From positions 16,926 through 80,925 of the forward strand of contig NZ_JALKFX010000017.1 in the NCBI RefSeq assembly GCF_023243045.1: 64,000 bases of DNA, in the 5' to 3' direction. The notes under the pieces are model-generated. The model was not told where the DNA came from, searched no databases, and worked only from the letters and a program-made list of their open reading frames with translations. Every line of letters begins with the position of its first letter. Position 1 is the stretch's first letter. The DNA comes from Frankia sp. AgB32. Its GTDB lineage: Bacteria > Actinomycetota > Actinomycetes > Frankiales > Frankiaceae. The translations under genes and the position numbers were made by a program. Shown one piece after another: positions 36,418 through 45,163 of this stretch.

Positions 36418-36831
36418 ATGGACCACCTGCAACCCAGCATGGACTGGATGCTCAAGGACCTCGCGGACAGCGTGCCGGGCACCCGGCATGTCATCGTCCT
36501 GACGTCGGACGGCCTGCGCATGGCCCAGTACAACACCTCGGTGGACACCGCCGACCGGCTCGCGGCCGCGTGCGCCGGACTGCAGAGCCTGTCCGCCGCC
36601 GTCGCCACCGAGTTCCCGCTGGGGGACAGGCGGATGCGGCTCGTGGTGATCGAGGTGGGCGGGGGATTCTTCTACCTCATGGCGGCCGGCGCGCGCGCGT
36701 ACCTCGCGGTGCTGGCCGACGAAGGGGTGGACGCGGGGCTGATGGGGCAGCAGATGCGCAGCCTGGTCGCCCGCATCGGGGAGCATCTCACCAGCCCGCA
36801 GCGGATGGAGGAGAGGACGGCGGCCGGGTGA
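36418..36831 (+). CDS. cvnB: Roadblock/LC7-domain protein CvnB
   Basis: A 137-residue roadblock/LC7 protein (MDWMLKDLADSVPGTRHVIV, then LTSDGLRMAQYNT and RMRLVVIEVGGGFFYLMAAG). Roadblock proteins act as regulators of small GTPases, like MglB in Myxococcus. It starts three bases after the cvnA stop and overlaps cvnC in a GTGA junction. The expected partner is the GTPase CvnD encoded two genes downstream. Confidence 0.92.
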   Translation: MDHLQPSMDWMLKDLADSVPGTRHVIVLTSDGLRMAQYNTSVDTADRLAAACAGLQSLSAAVATEFPLGDRRMRLVVIEVGGGFFYLMAAGARAYLAVLADEGVDAGLMGQQMRSLVARIGEHLTSPQRMEERTAAG

Positions 36832-37202
36832 GGCCGCCCCCGGTCAACGACGCCTCCTCCGCCTGGGCACAGGGCGGCCCCGAGCGCCTGTACGTCATCA
36901 CCGGGGGGCGCAGCGCCTCGGGCCGCCGGGCCGACCTCGACCTGGTCACCCTCGTGGTGACGCGGGCCATGGCCCGGCCGGAGATGCAGCCCGAACACGC
37001 GGCCATCCTGCGCATGTGCGACTACCCTCTGTCGATGGCGGAGATCACGGCGTACCTGAGGCTGCCGTTCAGCGTGGTCGCCGTCCTGGTCTCCGACCTG
37101 CTCAGGGACTCGTTCGTCGAGGTGCGTGCCGCGGTGCGCGCGGGCGGAACCTCCGACCCCGAACTTCTCAAGGCGGTGATGTATGGGCTCCAGAGGCTCT
37201 GA
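36828..37202 (+). CDS. cvnC: DUF742-family protein CvnC
   Basis: A 124-residue DUF742 protein: PERLYVITGGR near the N-terminus, HAAILRMCDYPLSMAEITAY and LPFSVVAVLVSDLL in the middle, and the family-typical end LLKAVMYGLQRL. The middle resembles a winged helix-turn-helix. It starts at GTG 36828 inside the cvnB stop and overlaps cvnD by 20 bp. Its biochemical role in conservons is not well defined; an adaptor or DNA-binding function has been proposed for the fold. Confidence 0.9.
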   Translation: MRPPPVNDASSAWAQGGPERLYVITGGRSASGRRADLDLVTLVVTRAMARPEMQPEHAAILRMCDYPLSMAEITAYLRLPFSVVAVLVSDLLRDSFVEVRAAVRAGGTSDPELLKAVMYGLQRL

Positions 37203-37827
37203 GCCGGCTATCGGACCGGCACACGAGAACACGCTGCCCGCCTCGGTCACCGCCGCGGTCAAGATCGTCGTGGTCGGCGGGTTCGGCGTCGGCAAGACGA
37301 CCCTGGTCGGCTCCGTCAGCGAGATCAGACCGCTGCGGACCGAAGAGACGATGACCGAGGCCAGCGTCGGCGTGGACGACGTCCGCGGGGTCGAGCAGAA
37401 GGGCGCGACCACCGTGGCCATGGACTTCGGCCGCATCAGCATCAACGAGGAACTGGTGCTCTACCTGTTCGGCACGCCCGGACAACAGCGTTTCTGGTTC
37501 CTGTGGACCGGCCTGTTTGAGGGAGCCCTCGGCGCGGTCGTCCTGGTCGACACCCGGCGGCTCGAGGCGAGCTTCGACGTCATCGGGCGGCTCGAGGACG
37601 GCGGCGTGCCGTTCATCGTGGCCGTCAACGTCTTCCCCGACTCCCCGACCCACCCGCTGGACGAGGTGCGTGCCGCGCTGGACCTGCCGGCTGCCGTACC
37701 GATCGTCGCGTGCGACGCGCGCAGCCGGGCCTCGAGCCGGGACACCCTGCTGGCCCTCATGCGCTACCTGTACTGGCTGTCCACCCGATCCGCGGCCCCC
37801 GTGGCCGCCTGCGCCGCCACGGAGTAA
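37183..37827 (+). CDS. cvnD: Conservon small GTPase CvnD
   Basis: A 214-residue Ras-like GTPase. The P-loop is GGFGVGKT (residues 32-39), the switch II region reads YLFGTPGQQRFWFLW, and a VNVF motif (FIVAVNVF) takes the place of the usual NKxD. CvnD-type proteins bind and hydrolyse GTP and are thought to cycle under control of CvnB. The ATG lies within the end of cvnC, so expression is tightly coupled. Confidence 0.92.
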   Translation: MGSRGSEPAIGPAHENTLPASVTAAVKIVVVGGFGVGKTTLVGSVSEIRPLRTEETMTEASVGVDDVRGVEQKGATTVAMDFGRISINEELVLYLFGTPGQQRFWFLWTGLFEGALGAVVLVDTRRLEASFDVIGRLEDGGVPFIVAVNVFPDSPTHPLDEVRAALDLPAAVPIVACDARSRASSRDTLLALMRYLYWLSTRSAAPVAACAATE

Positions 37828-37829
37828 GC

Positions 37830-39254
37830 GTGTCACCCTCCACACCCGAATCAGGCGCCGCGATCCCGCCGCAGGAATGCCCCGCGCGGGCGGTCTTCGC
37901 GCAGGGAGCGACCCTGACCGCCCTGTACGGCCCGGCGGCGCGGCGCGATCCAGGCGCGGTGTACGAGAAGCTCCGCGCGGAACACGGCGGGATCGCCCCG
38001 GTGGAGCTCGAGGGCGGCGTCCCGGCCTGGCTGGTGCTCGGCTACCAGGAGAACACGCAGGTCGCGCGCACCCCGAGCCGGTTCACCCGGGACGCCCGGC
38101 TCTGGCGGGACTGGAACGAGGGCAGGATCGCCGCGGACGACCCGCTGCTTCAGCTTCTCGGCTGGCGTCCCGACGTCGTGTCCTACGACGGCGAGGAGCA
38201 CCGGCGGCTTCGCGCCGCGGTCAACGAGTGCCTGACCAGGTTCGACCGGCACGGCACCCGACGGCACGTGCAGCGCTACGCGAACCAGCTGATCGACGGC
38301 TTCGTCGAGGACGGCGCCGCGGACCTGGTGACCCAGTTCGCCGCGTACCTGCCGATGCTCGTGCTGAGCCGGCTGGTCGGCCTGGATGAGGAGCACGGCC
38401 CGAAACTGGTCGAGGCCATCGTCGGCATGGTGAGCGGCGGAGAGAAGGCATTCGCCCACAACCAGTACATCATCGGCACCCTGCGGGCACTGACCGAGGA
38501 ACGGCGCAGGGCCCCCGTGCACGACCTGGCGTCCTGGTTCATCCAGCACCCCTCGGGGCTCAACGACGACGAGGTGTGCGCGCACCTGCGCCTGGTGATC
38601 GTGCTGGGCTACGAGGCCACGACGAACCTGGTCTCGAACACGCTGCGGATGGTGCTGACCGACCCCCGCTTCCGTGCGTCGCTCGCCGGCGGGCTCATGA
38701 CGCTGCCGGACGCGGTCGAGCAGATCCTCTGGGACGACCCGCCGCTGCTGGTGTGCCCGGCGCGGTTCGCCACGCATGACATGCGGTTCGCCGACAGGGA
38801 GATCCGCAAGGGCGACATGCTGCTGCTCGGTATCGCGGCGGGCAACGCGGATCCGCAGGTCCGCCCGGACCCGGGCGCGCCGATCCACGGCAACCGCTCG
38901 CACCTGGCGTTCAGCCGGGGCCCGCACGAGTGCTCGGGACAGGAGATCGCCCGCGCCATCACCGACACCGGCGTCGACGTGCTTCTCAACCGGCTGCCCG
39001 ACCTGCATCTCACGGTGCCGGAGGACCAGCTGACCTGGACCGCGTCGACCTGGTCCCGGCACCTTGACGCGCTCCCGGTCACGTTCGCCCCGCGGCGGCG
39101 CCCCGCTCCGCAGTCCGCCCCGGCCGCCCGAGTCGAGCGGAGCGCCGCGACGGACGCACGGGCGGCAATGGCCGAGGCGGACGCGCAGGCCGAGGCGGAC
39201 GCCCGCCGTGGCTTCTGGGCCTCGCTGGTCGACCTGGTCCGCGGTCGGCGTTAG
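37830..39254 (+). CDS. cvnE: CYP157-type cytochrome P450 lacking the ExxR motif (CvnE)
   Basis: A 474-residue P450 with the heme ligand Cys near residue 368 in FSRGPHECSGQEIARAI. Where P450s normally have the K-helix ExxR, this protein has AVEQILWDDPP (near residue 296). The same unusual EQxxW replacement is known from Streptomyces CYP157 proteins, which are also encoded at the end of conservons. The I-helix is also atypical (VLGYEATTNLVSN). The C-terminal 60 residues are a charged Ala-rich extension. It starts at GTG 37830 just after GGAG, two bases beyond cvnD. Whether it is catalytic or a heme-based signalling component is open. Confidence 0.9.
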   Translation: MSPSTPESGAAIPPQECPARAVFAQGATLTALYGPAARRDPGAVYEKLRAEHGGIAPVELEGGVPAWLVLGYQENTQVARTPSRFTRDARLWRDWNEGRIAADDPLLQLLGWRPDVVSYDGEEHRRLRAAVNECLTRFDRHGTRRHVQRYANQLIDGFVEDGAADLVTQFAAYLPMLVLSRLVGLDEEHGPKLVEAIVGMVSGGEKAFAHNQYIIGTLRALTEERRRAPVHDLASWFIQHPSGLNDDEVCAHLRLVIVLGYEATTNLVSNTLRMVLTDPRFRASLAGGLMTLPDAVEQILWDDPPLLVCPARFATHDMRFADREIRKGDMLLLGIAAGNADPQVRPDPGAPIHGNRSHLAFSRGPHECSGQEIARAITDTGVDVLLNRLPDLHLTVPEDQLTWTASTWSRHLDALPVTFAPRRRPAPQSAPAARVERSAATDARAAMAEADAQAEADARRGFWASLVDLVRGRR

Positions 39255-39272
39255 GGGAGACGGCCGGCCGAC

Positions 39273-39303
39273 GTGGCGCCCGGCAGCGATTCCCGGGCGC
39301 CAC
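39273..39303. terminator. Bidirectional hairpin terminator between convergent genes
   Basis: A perfect 11-bp stem, GTGGCGCCCGG (39273-39283) with CCGGGCGCCAC (39293-39303) and a 9-nt loop, sits midway in the 70-bp gap between the converging P450 and terpene synthase genes. There is no U-tract, as is common for hairpin terminators in high-GC actinomycetes. Confidence 0.8.
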
Positions 39304-39324
39304 TGCTGTCTTGCCGACCCACTG

Positions 39325-40344
39325 TCACGCCGCCTGCGGCGAGGTCAGCAGGCGGGATATCTCCTCGCGCGGCGGATCCGTGTCCATCAGCAGCTCGTTG
39401 GCGGCGGCCCACGCCTGGTAACCCCAGTTCCAGTCGTCGGCGATCCTGGCACCCATCCGTGCCTGGGCGCGTTCCGCGCCGGTGAACCGAAGCACGTCGC
39501 AGGCTGTGTCAAGGCGCTGCTTCGTGGTGTGTATCGACTGGTCAAGCGCGCGCATCTCCTGCTCGCAGCGCGCTCTCGCCGCGTGCCAGTCGCAGCCCTC
39601 CTGGTCGCGGATGATCGTGATCAGGTTGCGCGGGTCGGCGCGCTTCGCGTCGCGGACCGAGGAGTAGACGTCGTTGCAGTACACGATGATGTCGCTGGTC
39701 AACGTGCGCAGCAGTCGCAACTGGGTGCAGTGGTGGACGTGCGGCGCCAGGTAGGTGCGGTTGGCCTTCTCGCCGAACACCAGGCACAGCGGCACCGCGC
39801 CGTTTCCCAGGCGCAGTTCCAGGTACTCCTCGACCGTCGTGTCCAGCCGCCGGTCCCGCATCGCGGCGTAGGCCGCCTGCGTGTTGAAATACCATTCCCA
39901 GTGCTCGCGGACCCGAGCCACCCACTGGTCCGGGGAACTGGTGATCTGCCGCGTCCACAGATCATCGAAGATCATCCCCAGGTGGGACCTCGCGGGTCTA
40001 CCGTAGAGAATCCCGGTGAGTTCCGCGCCGATGACGTTGATGCGGCCGATGTCCGCCGCCAGGTCGTCGGTGAAGTCGTCGTAGATCCGGAAGAAGGCGT
40101 GGATGTCGTAGGCGAGTTCCAACTCCGGCAGCGGGGCCAGCGGATACGCCCAGGCAGAAAGTGTGGCGTACCTCTCGGCGCGGGGTGTGTGGACCTGGAG
40201 GCGGGTGAGCCATTCGACGGTGTGCGCCAGGGCTTCGGGCGCGTTCCTGTTCGGCTGCCAGGATCGCGCGGCTTCGTGCACGGTGAGGATCTGCTCGCCA
40301 TTCATCACGTCTTGGCCTGTCTCCTGGTGACGGATCGGGATCAT
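39325..40344 (-). CDS. Class I terpene synthase
   Basis: A 339-residue terpene cyclase. The first metal-binding motif is FRIYDDFTDD (near residue 90), and the second, NDVYSSVRD (near residue 222), fits the NSE triad N-D-x-x-S-x3-D. The late WNWGYQAW resembles the end-of-helix WxxxxxRY region in a changed form. It would ionise a prenyl diphosphate, probably farnesyl or geranyl diphosphate, to a cyclic terpene. The first ATG is at 40344; an internal ATG at 40305 with AGGAG some 15 bases upstream is an alternative start. It converges on the conservon, so the CYP157-like P450 could act on its product, but the separate promoters argue only weakly for that. Confidence 0.87.
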   Translation of the reverse strand: MIPIRHQETGQDVMNGEQILTVHEAARSWQPNRNAPEALAHTVEWLTRLQVHTPRAERYATLSAWAYPLAPLPELELAYDIHAFFRIYDDFTDDLAADIGRINVIGAELTGILYGRPARSHLGMIFDDLWTRQITSSPDQWVARVREHWEWYFNTQAAYAAMRDRRLDTTVEEYLELRLGNGAVPLCLVFGEKANRTYLAPHVHHCTQLRLLRTLTSDIIVYCNDVYSSVRDAKRADPRNLITIIRDQEGCDWHAARARCEQEMRALDQSIHTTKQRLDTACDVLRFTGAERAQARMGARIADDWNWGYQAWAAANELLMDTDPPREEISRLLTSPQAA

Positions 40345-40999
40345 GGATCGCCCGCGCCTACCTGCGGCGCGGCGTCGGGCATGCCTGGAGTCAAGGGGCC
40401 TGCGGGCCGCTGCGCGGGGGCGCGCAGGACGGGCAAGGAGAAGCCGTGCTCACCGCTCGTGAGGCCAGATCCGATACAGGGCTACGCCCGCGCGCCATGG
40501 GCCTGGAAAGCCCCGCCTGACCAGCACGTGTGACTTCTCCCCAGCCCTAAGAGGCGTTCGATCGCCTTGGCGATGAGCACGTCTGGACCTTGTCGACAAG
40601 CGCGCCGTCGCTGCGGCCAGGGAACGCCACCGATCTGTCGACGATCTACAGCGCCCCCGCGGGATTCCACGCCGTTGATGATGGCAGCAAGGACACCCGG
40701 CATGCGACTGATTGGCCCAAATACGCTCCTGGTCCCGACCGTCTTGTTCGCAGCCTCGCCGCGGAGCGGGCGACCTACCGGCTGCACATGCGACTCGGCC
40801 TTTGGGACGCACACAGCACATGACGTCGCCTTCTGCGCGTTACCGAGGATGGAAGGTCAGGGACCAGCAGGCCTGACCCCTGGGCGGTGATTCCGGCTCA
40901 AGCAGGCGGGGGCCCGGAAGAAGGTCGCGCCGCTCCGCCTCACCCGCCAAGAGATCAACTACATGGTCGAGGGCCCTGCGCAGGGATCATCCCCGCCCT
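40345..40999. other. About 650 bp without a supported gene
   Basis: Short open frames on both strands (for example 40450-40821 minus and 40590-40823 plus) give arginine-rich or mixed text with no recognisable family. The promoter of the terpene synthase must lie in the first part. The remainder appears to be decayed DNA. Confidence 0.4.
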
Positions 41000-41430
41000 C
41001 CTGAGCACGTTGGCGCGACCATCGTTTTCGCTCTGTCAACCGCGGCCGCGTCCACCCATCGTCTCGCCTCCAGGGACCGCCGACCGCTCTCGATCCCGAC
41101 CCGGGCGTGGAAGTCGGCGACGGCGACCGCGACCTCGTTCCCCGACCGCACCACCGCCGGGGACGCGCCCGGGTGCAGCAGCACCTTCCTGTCAGCCGTG
41201 CCGACCGCCGAATCCACGCGGGCCATCAGACGCTCGGTGGTGCGTGAGACGAGTGCCATCCGCTTCTGCCGGGCCCACGCCCAGGGCCGATCCGAGCCTG
41301 GGCAGTCCGAGATCCTTCGACGGCAGTCCTTCGGAGACGAGGAAGCGTTCGACAGCCGCCGGCCTCCCGATGACCGCCAGGCCGTCGCCGTCGCTGATCA
41401 GCTCGATGTCGTCATCGTCGCCGGTCCATC
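41000..41430 (-). pseudogene. Frameshifted remnant of an uncharacterised gene
   Basis: The minus strand reads DDDDIELISDGDGLAVIGRP, then AAVERFLVSEGLPSKDLGLP and RLGSALGVG, a text that looks like the beginning of a real protein. It then shifts frame into MALVSRTTERLMARVDSAVG and DFHARVGIESGRRSLEARRW. I recall similar openings in hypothetical actinobacterial proteins. No start codon remains; the frame is fused in phase to the AMP-ligase fragment at its left. Confidence 0.4.
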
Positions 41431-41439
41431 CGTGGGCCT

Positions 41440-41655
41440 GCGGGCCGGTGGGATCCTCGGCCAGGGCCAGGGCCAGGGCCCGGGGGAGGTACGCGATGCC
41501 GTCGATCGGTCCGATTCGCTGGGCGACGCCGTCACCGGCGATGATGGTGGCGGGTGCGGTGCGGGCGACGGTGGTGCGCAGCTGCGGGTCGGCGAGCCGG
41601 TAGTTGATGGGGACGAACGGCCGGCCGGTGATCGCTGCGGCATCCCAGGTTCCAC
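41440..41655 (-). pseudogene. Internal fragment of an AMP-dependent acyl-CoA synthetase
   Basis: The minus-strand frame AAITGRPFVPINYRLADPQL, then RTTVARTAPATIIAGDGVAQ matches the N-terminal part of acyl-CoA synthetases ('GxPFVPLNYRLxxxQL'). About 70 codons remain; the piece is fused without a stop to the unrelated remnant at 41000-41430 and is cut on its other side by the IS630 remnant. Confidence 0.5.
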
Positions 41656-41816
41656 CTGCGCTTCACCCCGACCTCGTCCTCGTCGAGGCCGACATCCGTA
41701 AGTGGATCAACGCCTGGAACAAGGACCCCAGGCCGTTCGTCTGGGCCAGGACCGCCGACGAGATCCTCGAGACCCTCGGCGCCTACTGCCAACGAATTAA
41801 CGACTCAGGACACTGG
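41641..41816 (+). mobile_element. Degraded 3' end of an IS630 transposase
   Basis: The sequence encodes HPRFHLRFTPT, then after a deletion VEADIRKWINAWNKDPRPFV and WARTADEILETLGAYCQRIN, ending DSGH. This is nearly identical to the end of the intact transposase at 20342-21430. The right terminal repeat GACTCAGGACAC is kept but is followed by TGG, not TAG. About 25-30 codons are missing internally, so this is an old, inactive copy. Confidence 0.85.
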
Positions 41817-41877
41817 TGCCTTGGCCGACGGTGCTGCCGCACAGGGCCTGTTTCTAGTGCCAGGACCGAACGAGTGT

Positions 41878-43089
41878 TCAGGGTGCGATCTCCTTGCCGC
41901 AGAGCTGCGGGCCCATCACGTTGTACCCGGTGCCTGTGGGATTGACCTGAACGAACGTGTAGCAGGTCACCGGCCGGCCGAGGTTGGTCTTGAAGTTGAC
42001 CGGGCTGATCAGACCGCCGGCGTCATAGTTGGTGACAGACCGAAGGCCATTGATGAAGCTCTGCCGGGTGGGGCAGTCGCCAGCGGCCTCCAGGCCGCGG
42101 ACGAACGTGTCCGCCACGATGTAGGACAGGACGGCAATGTCCTGGTTGGGCTGGGTGATCTGGGGTGCGTAGCGTGCCATCGCGGCGGAGTAGGCGTCGA
42201 TCGCGGGGCCACCGGCCTCGAAGGGAAGGTGGAAGACCGGCGTAATGATGCCGGCCACCTGGGGACCGTAGGTTCGCAGTAGTTGCTGGTCATAGCCGCC
42301 GGAGGAAATCATGACCTTTGGATTCTTTCCGGCGGAACGCAGCAGGTTCAGCAGCTGGACGGTCTCAGGGTTCCCCATCATGCTGACGACGGTGTCCGGA
42401 CCAAGGGCGATCACCTTCGCCGCGAGCCCCTGGATGCTGTCGGTGCTCGTGTTGAAGTTCAACGTGTTGAGGATGGGAATGCCGGCGGCTTCCAGGCTCT
42501 GGTAGTACTGCGCTGCCGGATTGGTAAGGCCCGCGGAGAGCGCCGGCTGAACGATGACGGCTCGGGTGCCGCCCTGCGACTTCACGAACTGCCCGTAGGT
42601 GTCCACGGCCGCGGAGCTGTCGTAGACGAACGAGAACATGTTCCGGTACTGCGACCAGATCTTCTCGATTGCCAGACCGGAGACGGGTACTCCTTGGTCA
42701 GCCAGGTACTGCGCGCTTCCGCTCGCGGTGAGTGACGTTTCGAGGAGGCCAAAAACGTGTTGCTGCTCGACAAGATCTCGGGCGCCCACGTAGTTCGCCA
42801 CCGTCGATCCCCGATCGTCTCGCCACTCCAGGGTGATTTTACGACCGTGGACGCCGCCCGCCGCATTCGTGACTCCGAAGCGAGCGTCGATGGCGGAACG
42901 GACGGAGAGGAATCCGGAGGCGAGTGGCCCGCTGTCGGGAAGGAGCAGGCCGGCCTTGATTTCGTTCTGCGTGACTCCTGGGCTGGAGCAGGCGGGCGTG
43001 GCCGGGGTGTCCGAACTGGAGCAACCGACCGCGGCCACCAGGAGCAACACTGCGGACACTAGGCGTAAAGCATGGTGACGTGAAGACAC
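41878..43089 (-). CDS. Branched-chain-type ABC transporter substrate-binding lipoprotein
   Basis: A 403-residue extracellular binding protein of the LivK/Leu-Ile-Val-binding class. It has a signal peptide with lipobox AAVGC (Cys near residue 23), then the family text TQNEIKAGLLLPDSGPLASG and ARFGVTNAAGGVHGRKITLE. It lies on the opposite strand some 5 kb from the LivHMG/LivF genes and is very likely their binding protein. GGGGAG precedes the GTG start. Bacterial homologues in catabolic islands bind aromatic acids or lipids rather than amino acids, so the ligand may be the island's substrate. Confidence 0.88.
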   Translation of the reverse strand: MSSRHHALRLVSAVLLLVAAVGCSSSDTPATPACSSPGVTQNEIKAGLLLPDSGPLASGFLSVRSAIDARFGVTNAAGGVHGRKITLEWRDDRGSTVANYVGARDLVEQQHVFGLLETSLTASGSAQYLADQGVPVSGLAIEKIWSQYRNMFSFVYDSSAAVDTYGQFVKSQGGTRAVIVQPALSAGLTNPAAQYYQSLEAAGIPILNTLNFNTSTDSIQGLAAKVIALGPDTVVSMMGNPETVQLLNLLRSAGKNPKVMISSGGYDQQLLRTYGPQVAGIITPVFHLPFEAGGPAIDAYSAAMARYAPQITQPNQDIAVLSYIVADTFVRGLEAAGDCPTRQSFINGLRSVTNYDAGGLISPVNFKTNLGRPVTCYTFVQVNPTGTGYNVMGPQLCGKEIAP

Positions 43090-43592
43090 AGCGCTCCCCG
43101 AAGGCCGGCCCGGCTGGAAGATTTATCCGCATTTAAGGTGGAACGTAGGTGATGCCATCGGCTTGCGGGTCACCGGAGGACGGTTGGCCGCGTGGTAATG
43201 GAGCGCGGCCATGTCCTCGAACTCTGGCCGACAAGGGGATATTAGCCAGATGATCCTCGATGGATAATGACAGTCAGGCAGGTCCGTCTTGTCCTGCCAT
43301 GTCGCCGATGTCGGCGTCGTCGTTGGTAGTGGGGACCTCGGACTGTCGGTATCGTTACCTCCCCCTGATCGTCATGTCGGATTGGATCTTTGATTATCCT
43401 TCTGCATGTGTTGCGGGTCACAAATGTTGCGGCGAGGCTCACCGCCTTCGATGCCAACGTCAACAACGGGTGGGACGTGGCGGCCCGCCGCTGCCGCGCC
43501 CTCGCTGTGCTGGTCGTGGGCCGCGTCCATGGGTTGGTGTTGGCCGGCACGCCGGACGTTCGCCCTGTCTGGCGCGGAGGTTGGCGACCGGG

Positions 43593-43616
43593 CAATATTG
43601 ACGTCGATGTTAATAG
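43593..43616. promoter_or_regulatory. AT-rich palindromic motif, copy 1
   Basis: The core AATATTGACGTCGATGTTAA (43594-43613) is an imperfect palindrome (ATTGACGTCGATGTTAAT agrees with its reverse complement at 14 of 18 positions). It lies about 175 bp upstream of the phosphotransferase gene in the 700-bp gap that also holds the promoter of the binding-protein gene. It is a candidate operator for the nearby TetR regulator. Apart from this motif no gene was supported in 43090-43791. Confidence 0.6.
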
Positions 43617-43791
43617 AACGCTATGTTGCCCGTCGTGGCTGAGGCGCCGCGTGCAGTCCCCAAGGCTGGAGGCGACATGTATCCAGATAGCTATTCGATT
43701 CCGCCGCGAATCGGACGAGTGCGGTGACCGCGGAACCATGGCGTCGGCACCCAGGAACGACGTTCACGCAACCGGGCGTCGGGCTGGAGCC

Positions 43792-44910
43792 ATGAGCGGG
43801 GAGCCTGACGTGGGCGGGTCGGCCCACCCCTTCGGCGCAACCCGGGTCGTCGACGACCCGGCCGAGATCACGCCGGCGTGGATGACCGACGTCCTCCGTG
43901 CGGGCGGGAGCGACGTCGAGGTCACCGGCCTGCGCTACGAACCCGTCGGCACGGGACAGACCGCCGTCAGCTACCGCTTCCACCTCGATCTCAAGCCGGG
44001 CCAGACCAGCCGCGGGCCGCGGAGCGTGGTGGTGAAGATGGCCGCCGGCTCCACGGACGTCCGCCGTCGGCTGCGGCGCGCCTACCGCAGCGAGGTCGGC
44101 TTCTACGTCGCCTTCGCCTCGCGCGCGCTGATCCGGGTGCCCCACTGCTGGAGCGCCGCGCTCAGCGAGGACCGGCTGCGCTTCACCCTGGTGCTGGAGG
44201 ACGTCCGGCCGGCACGGGCCGGCAGGCAGGTCGAGGGCTGCACGCTCGCCGAGGCGACCCTCGCCGTCGAGAACCTCGCGGGCCTGCACGCACCGTTCTG
44301 GAACGAGACGGACCTCGTGGCGCAGGCCGACTGGCTGATCGAGCTCGACGACGCCGGCCTGGCGATCCTCGGCAAGACGGCCGTCGCGGCCGCCGCCGAC
44401 TTCACCGCGCGGTACCACGCCGATCTCGGGCCGCGCGACGTCGGCGTCCTTCGGCGCGCGGCCGAACTCGTCGCCGGCTGGGGGAATCGCATGTCGTCCC
44501 ACCGGTCCCTGGTCCATGGGGACTACCGACTGGACAACCTCCTGTTCCTGGGCGACGGCGAGCAGCGGACAGTCGACTGGCAGACCGTCGAGGTCGGCCT
44601 GCCCGGCCGCGATCTCGCCTACTTCCTCTCCACCGCCCTGGCACCCGCCGACCGGCGGTCGCACGAGGCAGGGCTCGTTGCCGCCTATCACCGGCGCCTG
44701 CTGGCACACGGGGTCACCGGCTATTCCGCGGACGACTGCTTCGAGGACTACCGCTGCGGCATGCTGCAGGGACCGGTGATCACGATGATCGGCTGCGTCT
44801 TCGCGAGCGCCCCACGGACGGCCAGTTCCGACCGGATGTTCCTGTCGATGGCAGCCAACGTGTCGGCCGCCATCGACGAGCTGGGAGTGCTGGACCTGCT
44901 CGCGGCCTAG
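43792..44910 (+). CDS. Phosphotransferase-family (APH-like) protein
   Basis: A 372-residue protein kinase-like fold enzyme. The catalytic loop is LVHGDYRLDNLLFL and the metal-binding DFG-equivalent is VDWQTVEVGLPGRDLAYFLS. The N-terminal half has GTGQTAVSYRF, a glycine-rich ATP loop. Such 'ecdysteroid kinase / APH' relatives phosphorylate hydroxyl groups of small molecules; in catabolic islands they may activate an alcohol or sugar-like moiety. The ATG 43792 follows GGAG. A second protein of the same superfamily is encoded at 46484-47656. Confidence 0.85.
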   Translation: MSGEPDVGGSAHPFGATRVVDDPAEITPAWMTDVLRAGGSDVEVTGLRYEPVGTGQTAVSYRFHLDLKPGQTSRGPRSVVVKMAAGSTDVRRRLRRAYRSEVGFYVAFASRALIRVPHCWSAALSEDRLRFTLVLEDVRPARAGRQVEGCTLAEATLAVENLAGLHAPFWNETDLVAQADWLIELDDAGLAILGKTAVAAAADFTARYHADLGPRDVGVLRRAAELVAGWGNRMSSHRSLVHGDYRLDNLLFLGDGEQRTVDWQTVEVGLPGRDLAYFLSTALAPADRRSHEAGLVAAYHRRLLAHGVTGYSADDCFEDYRCGMLQGPVITMIGCVFASAPRTASSDRMFLSMAANVSAAIDELGVLDLLAA

Positions 44911-44965
44911 CTACACGATGGCCTGATGGGCGTGACGACCGCGTCACACCGTGGTGAGAGCCCTT

Positions 44966-45022
44966 GGTTCTACCGAGACGAGAAATACCGTACCCCGAGT
45001 AGTGAGGGTATCGTTCTACCGA
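44966..45022. promoter_or_regulatory. Paired direct repeats upstream of the TetR gene
   Basis: GTTCTACCGAG occurs at 44966-44976 and again at 45012-45022, in the gap between the phosphotransferase and the TetR-type regulator. The 46-bp spacing is about four helical turns. It is a possible site for autoregulation, but no palindrome is evident. Confidence 0.4.
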
Positions 45023-45163
45023 GGCGGTGACGCCGAGCCACGGACGATCGGCTGAGAGGCGCGCGGGCGGGTGCGGGCGGGTGCGGGCGAGCCTGGCACG
45101 TCTCGTGTTGGGTGTCGCTTCACGTCTCGGGACTTTGATGCGGGTGAGGACGGGTGCACTGTC

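Noticed and set aside
43242..43739. 165-codon minus-strand frame between the binding protein and the phosphotransferase
   Set aside because: Its composition is Arg/Thr-rich with no family pattern and it covers the operator motif; it has no plausible ribosome-binding site.
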